This document shows, in pieces, positions 11,718 to 16,193 of a stretch of DNA of 16,193 nt. This DNA is from Cylindrobasidium torrendii FP15055 ss-10 (taxonomy: Eukaryota; Basidiomycota; Agaricomycetes; Agaricales; Physalacriaceae): the NCBI GenBank assembly GCA_000934385.1, contig KN880831.1:1-16193 (forward strand), in the 5' to 3' direction. The notes beneath the pieces were generated by a model. The model saw only the letters and a list, made by a program, of their open reading frames with translations. It made no database searches and was not told the origin of the DNA. Numbering within the stretch: the stretch's first letter is position 1; every line of letters starts with the position of its first letter. Both the position numbers and the translations under genes were made by a program.

Positions 11718-12938
11718 CTAGTATTCGACTTTGCAAGTTGTACCGTACTTCATTTGCCCCATTGGCGAGAGGAAGCGTTCATGTGTTTGAGGGAAGAAAG
11801 TTTCGTATACCCCAAGAGACTCAGGCGACAATTCATCTTTGCCGAGCTCTAACTTCCAATCGAGATGATTGACTGCCAGTTGAGGGGAGGCTATGGCTGC
11901 ATCGAATCGATGGACGAGGGTGAGAATTGTTTCGTGTCGGTCCTGCCAGAACTCGACTTCCAAGCCGATGGATCGCAGCGTCGGATACTGGGAGCGAGCA
12001 CAATCTTCCAATGTGCGCGTCCACATGCCGATGTAGGCGTCCTCAGCGGTGCCATCTCCAATGATAATGCTGAACTCGACAACTTCGATACTATCTGACA
12101 GGAATAGCGTCAGGCTGGGATCTAGTCGATCGAAATCAGAGAAATGGCAATACAGCGAACTAGTAGTGTACTCACCAATGTCGCTTAATGATGCATTATA
12201 ATGATGCTTCTGTAAATGCAACTCCTTTAGGCTGTTGCCCCAGAAACGCAACGCTCGGTTGAGAGAGGCAGGATGCGCAAGGTCCCCAATTATGAGGGCA
12301 CGTATGTTGGGAAGCACAATGGTCTCCAAGAATTGATCAAGGAAAGTAGGCGCAGCCAGTACTTGGGGCGGCAAAGACAAACTTCGCAGGGCAACCAGTT
12401 GCGTCTGGATTCTGCCTCCGGCGGCAACGCGGTGTGGGTCAGGATAAAAGTCAAGCATCAATTGTTCCACATTTGGGAGCCTCTGGAGGATGTAGGAAAG
12501 ACCGTCTATGTCGACCGACAGTCTGGTCATACCACTACGACGTCGAAAATGCAATACGGCGTCTTTCACGCTGTTGTACGGCCCAGAAAATGCGTGGAGA
12601 GTTGCCTGAGTACCGGAAGAGTAGTGAATATCGAGGCATCTGGCGATGGAAACATTGGAGAGCAATTCGAATAAGCGTGGGAGTTTCGGTTCTGCGTAGA
12701 TGGACGAGTTGGTGATCCTGATAGACTGAATGAGAGGAGAGATAGCAGGATTTGATTGCAAAATGTCCAACAGCCCGGCAATTCGCTTTGTGCTCCGCAG
12801 CTTGAAGCTATTGAAGCGACGCTCGCGAATTCTAAAGAGGACATCCGGCCACACAAGTGCTATTGCGGACAACGAGTGTTTCTGGTCAGCTATGCAGTCG
12901 ATGATAGCTGCTTTTATTTCGATAGGCAGAGACGACAT
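11718..12938 (-). CDS. F-box-like / LRR-like protein, paralogue 2
   Basis: The exons are 12938-12176 and 12121-11718, giving 388 aa. The 54-nt intron (GTGAGT...CGACTAG) is in frame and stop-free. If kept it would insert 18 residues at exactly the place where paralogue 1 has its intron, so it is spliced here. The protein aligns with paralogue 1 from end to end: MSSLPIEIKAA at the start, ALVWP.VLFRIRE, AGLLDIL.SNPAISPLI, IYAEPKLPRLFELL, FRRRSGMTRLS.DIDGL, SPMG..KYGTTC at the end. Differences are spread over the whole length and the frame is intact, which suggests both copies are under some constraint. A weak F-box start and irregular leucine-rich repeats follow, so an SCF substrate-receptor role is possible but not shown. 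The gene faces paralogue 1 tail to tail. Confidence 0.8.
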   Translation of the reverse strand: MSSLPIEIKAAIIDCIADQKHSLSAIALVWPDVLFRIRERRFNSFKLRSTKRIAGLLDILQSNPAISPLIQSIRITNSSIYAEPKLPRLFELLSNVSIARCLDIHYSSGTQATLHAFSGPYNSVKDAVLHFRRRSGMTRLSVDIDGLSYILQRLPNVEQLMLDFYPDPHRVAAGGRIQTQLVALRSLSLPPQVLAAPTFLDQFLETIVLPNIRALIIGDLAHPASLNRALRFWGNSLKELHLQKHHYNASLSDIGEYTTSSLYCHFSDFDRLDPSLTLFLSDSIEVVEFSIIIGDGTAEDAYIGMWTRTLEDCARSQYPTLRSIGLEVEFWQDRHETILTLVHRFDAAIASPQLAVNHLDWKLELGKDELSPESLGVYETFFPQTHERFLSPMGQMKYGTTCKVEY

Positions 12939-13009
12939 TGCTGGAGTGAAAGCCCGGACGATGGTATCGGGAGATGGTGGTGGTCGCTCGATGTGCGTGT
13001 GGTAGAGTG

Positions 13010-13028
13010 TGACTCAGTGACGGTCACT
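13010..13028. promoter_or_regulatory. Palindrome plus TGACTCA site between paralogue 2 and the truncated copy
   Basis: TGACTCA (13010-13016) overlaps the 13-nt palindrome AGTGACGGTCACT (13016-13028). It lies 72-90 nt upstream of the paralogue 2 start on the minus strand, and only 3 nt before the first ATG of the truncated third copy on the plus strand. It is the inverted counterpart of the block at 10094-10112. Confidence 0.5.
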
Positions 13029-13030
13029 CA

Positions 13031-13441
13031 ATGAGCCACGAGCTGCCACGAGTGGCACACTGGCCGGAGGTCCTCTTTCGAATTCGCGAGCGTTGCTCCG
13101 GTACATGCAGCCTACAGGGTTCGAAGCACGTCGGTGAACTGCTGGATATCCTGTACTCAAATCCTTCGGTCTCACCTCCGCTGTCAAGATTCTTGACTCA
13201 CGTCTACGCCGAGGCAAGCTTATTCGAATTGCTTCCCAATGTTTCCATCGCTGAATGCTACAATATTCACTACTTTTCTGGTACCCAGGCAATTCTCCAC
13301 GGGTTTTCTGGGCCGTACGACAGTGTGAAAGACGCCGTATTGCATTTTCGACGTCGTACTAGAGGCGCACCAGCAAAGACCAAGCCACGCCTCCTACAAA
13401 AGCTCAGAAGAAAGGAATTGAATGCAGCAATGGTAAACTAA
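13031..13441 (+). pseudogene. Truncated third copy of the F-box-like family
   Basis: The frame is open for 136 aa. From about 13060 (WPEVLFRIRER) to 13363 (DAVLHFRRRT) it matches residues 29 to about 138 of the paralogues, with a few small deletions (the SPLI...IYAEPKLPRLFELL segment is shortened). The first 28 residues of the family, with the F-box start, are replaced by MSHELPRVAH from the sequence next to the shared promoter. The whole leucine-rich C-terminal part is missing; after RRRT an unrelated basic tail (KTKPRLLQKLRRK) runs to a stop at 13439. It stands head to head with paralogue 2, so the pair forms an inverted repeat of about 300 nt arms. It is most likely a decayed fragment. Because no stop or frameshift has hit the matching part, a short expressed protein cannot be excluded. 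Confidence 0.65.
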
Positions 13442-13485
13442 TAGATACAAGCTAAAATTTAAAAAGGCTTTCAATCTAAACAGAA

Positions 13486-14157
13486 TCACTTGGTATATGC
13501 GTTAGCGCCATGTCCCTCGAATGGGTATTGGTTGTTGTTGTAAGGGTCGTAGGGTGCAGGTTGGTATGGCGCGACCGCAGGGTACGATTGGTGCTTGTTG
13601 CCTTCGGGAATCATGGGCTGAACCTCGACATACACGCCCTTCCGTCCTTCCTGCTTCTCGAGAAGCTCCCGGCGATAGCTGTATACGATGAAGACAGACC
13701 CTATCATTTTGTCAGTGTCTAACTCAAGAGTAAAAGTCGGTGAGTAGCTTACAGAACTCTATAAACCAGCTGAGGACGATGAGAACGATGATCCAGGCGC
13801 GGGATGACTTCAAAATGGAGGTGCAGTCCTCGGCTGTTTTGTGGTCCTTGAGGTCGTCCTCGATATTCTCACACAACTTCTGCAGGTTGTCCGTGCCAAA
13901 CAGAGCCCATATACCGAAGCCTCCAGCGACGAGACTGCCGAGGAAGTGGCCAATGAGCATGGATAAGTAGAACTGTAGCAGCTTCGGGCTCCGCCTGGCC
14001 ATCACTACATCCTGAAAATAATTTCGAGAGGTTCCGGAGGTTGCCAGCGATCACCGCTATTTTGGTTGGTTAGAATAAGGTCAGAACTGCCTCACCACTA
14101 TTTCGACCGGTTGGAACAACATACCATGGAGGTGAGAGATTCCCACTGGGTTCCCAT
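13486..14157 (-). CDS. Tetraspan-family membrane protein, C-terminal half (TM3-TM4)
   Basis: The exon model is 14157-14125, 14011-13753 and 13700-13486, giving 168 aa. The part from 14011 onward is well supported. It has a hydrophobic segment (LLQFYLSMLIGHFLGSLV, about 23-49), a loop with two cysteines (C58, C74), a second hydrophobic segment (AWIIVLIVLSWFIEFWSVF, about 83-104), then YSYRRELLEK and a Tyr/Pro/Asn-rich cytoplasmic-type tail. This is the layout of the second half of small four-TM proteins common in Agaricomycetes; their function is unknown to me. The 52-nt intron (13752-13701) joins EF to WSVF. The first exon is a guess: 14157 is the first ATG after a TATA box (14290-14284), and its GTATGT donor joins in frame to the TTTTCAG acceptor ending at 14012. 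That makes a 113-nt intron, unusually long here. TM1-TM2 are missing from this copy but occur at 15695-15232. Confidence 0.6.
13999..14065. repeat. Degenerate direct repeat, left copy
   Basis: About 65 nt spanning the intron/exon border of the TM3-TM4 gene half match 15223-15286 in the same orientation. Shared blocks include TTCCGGNGGTTGC, AATAAT and YTTCACTA / ATCACTA. Identity is roughly 65-70% by eye with small gaps. A further match (CCGGTTGGAAC against CCGATCAAAG, both after a TTTCGA/TTTCAA block) lies about 35 nt beyond. Confidence 0.45.
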
Positions 14158-14283
14158 GGGACTCCGGACTTACAGAATTAATATGTAGGATTCCGAATTT
14201 TGGCACACGACAGATGTACCTCGGGTGTACCAAGTGGCTGCGCAATCGTGCTTGTTCCTGTTGCCCACGGATCAGGGAGGGCC

Positions 14284-14290
14284 TTTATAA
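14284..14290 (-). promoter_or_regulatory. TATA-like box, near palindromic
   Basis: The segment CCTTATAAAGG on the minus strand reads CCTTTATAAGG on the plus strand, so a TATA box can be read both ways. On the minus strand it is followed after about 130 nt by the first ATG (14157). On the plus strand a C/T-rich leader and an ATG at 14354 follow. Confidence 0.35.
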
Positions 14291-15075
14291 GGACACGCTA
14301 ACAAGCATACTCCTTCGTCTTTTTCTCTCACTTGTACAACAACCTAGCGCAGGATGTCAAGCAAATGCGGGCGCCGTCGCGCCGCGTATACTACTTGCGG
14401 GAAGTATACCAGTAGGTCACACACACACCGGCAGCGTTGAGCTACATTGAGGGCACGGTCACCGTCTTTGGGCGACACACACGCGTTGTAGCCATTTGAG
14501 CAGCACTCGAGCAGCCCATTCCGCGTCGGGCCCTCCGACTTCGGGCAATGTCATATCTAGGTGATGGTCACCACGACCAAGTGAGCTGCGCTATAGATGG
14601 AGGTACGTCCGTAACTCAAAGCGCTGGTTACTTGGATACTAACAGTTCTGTAACAATTTGTTGCGGCTGACTTAGACCTAGGAACCGGACTGTCGACTTT
14701 GTCAAGACGCCACGGATTGGGGGAGGATGCGCAACGCGGCAGGTCGCCGTTGCCTTGGTACGTTGCATTTGTCGCATCGTTACCCTGACTGACACGACCC
14801 GGACTCATTGCAGCACACGTTCCAGCCGCCACGATCGTCGCAGCCCGTAGGACCATTCAATCTGAGGAGGGTTCGTCGTTGCCCGCCGCATAGGCTACCG
14901 TGACTGCTGGGCCGACGACATACATACGCACTTACTTACCTATTTCCCTGTACACCTCGCCGCCTCCATTAGTATGCCAATAATATTTGATGATTTGACC
15001 CAATATCAGTGCTTATGGTCCTAATTTTTCGTCTGCAGTCACCAGTGAACTACAATTCACTATGTAGACCTCCCC

Positions 15076-15090
15076 TAGTAGTAGTAGTAG
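15076..15090. repeat. (TAG)5 microsatellite
   Basis: Five perfect TAG units lie in the non-coding stretch between the tetraspan halves. Confidence 0.8.
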
Positions 15091-15222
15091 TGTAGGAATT
15101 TGACCCCAATTGGATTGTCGGTGTGTGGGAACTCATGAGAATGTCACGAAATGCTCAGAATATGTGTGGCAGATTCCAGGATGTCATATACAGTTTGATG
15201 GGTTGCCATGAGAAGTGAAAAA

Positions 15223-15286
15223 CCTTCACTATTATAATAATGTTTCCAGATATTCCGGTGGTTGCAGCTGGCGGCGAAATATTGGC
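15223..15286. repeat. Degenerate direct repeat, right copy
   Basis: This is the counterpart of 13999-14065. It lies just after the last recognisable exon of the N-terminal tetraspan half and looks like a decayed copy of the intron/exon border that precedes TM3 in the other half. Confidence 0.45.
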
Positions 15287-15695
15287 ACCTGTACGGATGG
15301 TTTCAACCGATCAAAGTGATTTTCAGATTTTAGTGATGTGATTGCACCGATGAAGCTAGGGGAGCGTCAGCGTGCAGGGAAGAGAGAAACGTCATGGAGC
15401 GCACCCAAACAGTGTGATGAAGGCCAGAATGCCATAGACGATACCCAGAACGATGGTGAATGTCCTATCGCCGTTGCTGAAGCGCCCATCTCCATTGTGC
15501 CTTTGGATGTATGCGAACTTCAGCCACTCGATGGCGCATGATGCGAGCGCGCCCCAGAATCCCAGGAATGAGAGGACCTATCCGACACGTTTAGAATGCA
15601 TGCGTTGAAAAAGGACGAAGGATCACATCACGTACCAGAACACCCAGACGAAGAGGAAGGCAGCATAGAAAGTGGTGAAAGCGTCGAATGGCCAT
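15232..15695 (-). CDS. Tetraspan-family membrane protein, N-terminal half (TM1-TM2)
   Basis: The exons are 15695-15636, 15577-15405 and from 15355 on, with introns of 58 and 49 nt that have good donors, branch sites and acceptors. The spliced start reads MAIRRFHHFLCCLPLRLGVL, then VLSFLGFWGALASC (TM1), AIEWLKFAYIQRHNGDGRFS (loop), and FTIVLGIVYGILAFITLFG-FIG (TM2). The CC.P.R.GV..LS start and the LFGFIG end of TM2 are typical of Agaricomycete four-TM proteins. A TATA box at 15781-15775 supports the start. After GFIG the frame leaves the family and stops at 15234-15232, giving 118 aa if unspliced. Alternatively a donor at 15347 (GTGCAA) could open a long intron toward the TM3-TM4 exons at 14011 and below. 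Either this is one gene with an inflated intron, or a copy truncated after TM2. Confidence 0.65.
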
Positions 15696-15774
15696 TATCA
15701 ATCGATAGTGAAGAAAGGTGTAGCGGGTTGAAACGAAGGAAAGTAAGAATGAAGTTCGAACTTAGCGCGCGTCG

Positions 15775-15781
15775 TTTTATA
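15775..15781 (-). promoter_or_regulatory. TATA box of the N-terminal tetraspan half
   Basis: TATAAAA on the minus strand lies 80-86 nt upstream of the ATG at 15695, followed by a C/T-rich leader (TTTCCTTCGTTTC). This is good support for a real gene start. Confidence 0.6.
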
Positions 15782-15980
15782 CTAGACACGAGCCCGTGGT
15801 CTCCACGACCTGCATATAGATGTACGGAACGCATCCGAGGATGTGATACAAGCAGTAGGCTCGCGTCCAATCACGGTACACATGTGGCTGCGCTGATCAC
15901 TCGTGTACCGGCTGGGAGCAACTGCGGTCATTTTGGCCGGTTGCGCCTGGCTGGTGTTTGTCCTTAGCGATTTGAAAATA

Positions 15981-16000
15981 TCGATTTTCGTGAAAATCGA
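15981..16000. repeat. 20-nt palindrome
   Basis: TCGATTTTCGTGAAAATCGA has two perfect 9-nt inverted arms (TCGATTTTC and GAAAATCGA) around GT. It sits at the left edge of the AT-rich repeats that follow. Confidence 0.7.
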
Positions 16001-16005
16001 CCTCG

Positions 16006-16193
16006 AACTTAGTATACAAAAGTTCACGGAAATTCGATTCTAAGTCGATTTGGGTATACAACTTTTTCACAAATTTTTGGGAGCGCAAAAAGCAAGCAAC
16101 CCTCATCAAAACCGTTCATAAGTTAGTATACAAAATATGACGGAAATTGAAATAGCTACACATTTTGATATACAACTTTGACACCATTTTTTG
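16006..16193. repeat. Diverged AT-rich tandem repeat array, runs off the window
   Basis: Two units of about 75 nt start at 16006 and 16120 (spacing 114). Both open with AANTTAGTATACAAAA, continue with NACGGAAATT and end with TATACAACTTT...TTTTTG. Each unit itself holds two related blocks (TATACAAAA... and TATACAACTTT...), so four copies of a short motif are visible. No coding frame is present. It could be the edge of a satellite or of a transposable element. Confidence 0.6.

Larger units (their letters stand above)
14158..15222. other. Unexplained sequence between the two tetraspan halves
   Basis: About 1 kb without a supported gene. On the plus strand there are a TATA-like box, a C/T-rich leader, an ATG at 14354 (28-codon frame with two Cys) and a good-looking intron (14758-14813, GTACGT...CTGAC...GCAG). 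I could not join these into one convincing protein. The minus-strand frame at 14856-14557 looks random. No transposase frame or clear terminal inverted repeats were seen. Confidence 0.4.

Noticed and set aside
14557..14856. Minus-strand frame of 99 aa between the tetraspan halves
   Set aside because: It starts with a possible hydrophobic run, but the rest looks random and it crosses a plus-strand intron-like segment. There is no support.
14012..15347. Classical transposon insertion in the tetraspan gene
   Set aside because: I found no terminal inverted repeats, no transposase or reverse-transcriptase frame and no short perfect target-site duplication. The long, degenerate direct repeats fit tandem gene duplication better.

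Overview
The window looks like nuclear DNA of a filamentous basidiomycete, most likely an Agaricomycete. The genes are cut by many 45-60 nt introns with GTRNGY donors, CTNAY-like branch sites and YAG acceptors. The gene content also fits: a GH7 cellobiohydrolase without a cellulose-binding module, a fungal THI4, a WD40-cyclophilin and a small tetraspan membrane protein family. All exon models below were read by eye from reading frame, splice signals and family resemblance; none is confirmed by transcript data.

Layout: (1) 72-673 (+), a small secreted cysteine-rich protein. (2) 1471-2062 (+), an unrecognised Ser/Pro/Arg-rich protein. (3) 4215-2697 (-), a four-exon GH7 cellobiohydrolase of 455 aa, with a possible extra intron in its 3'UTR. 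(4) About 1.4 kb with no recognised gene. (5) 6776-5656 (-), a four-exon THI4 thiazole synthase of 317 aa, divergent from (6) 7537-9772 (+), a seven-exon PPWD1-type WD40-cyclophilin of 647 aa. (7) 10094-13441, a small local family: two paralogous F-box-like/LRR-like genes facing each other tail to tail (10166-11388 + and 12938-11718 -), plus a third, truncated copy head to head with the second (13031-13441 +). The two full genes share a palindromic upstream element carrying a TGASTCA site. (8) 13486-15695 (-), two parts of a tetraspan membrane protein family in the same orientation. TM1-TM2 lie at 15695-15232 and TM3-TM4 at 14157-13486, separated by about 1.3 kb that is bounded by degenerate direct repeats. 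(9) 15981-16193, a palindrome and diverged AT-rich tandem repeats running off the window end.

The left 10 kb is ordinary: biomass degradation, thiamine biosynthesis and spliceosome-associated protein folding. These genes show no functional link beyond the shared divergent promoter region of THI4 and the cyclophilin. The right 6 kb is dynamic, with local duplication, inversion, truncation and repeats. The most interesting observations are there: the duplicated F-box-like family with its conserved upstream palindrome, and the split or tandemly duplicated tetraspan gene. I do not see a clear new multi-gene system.
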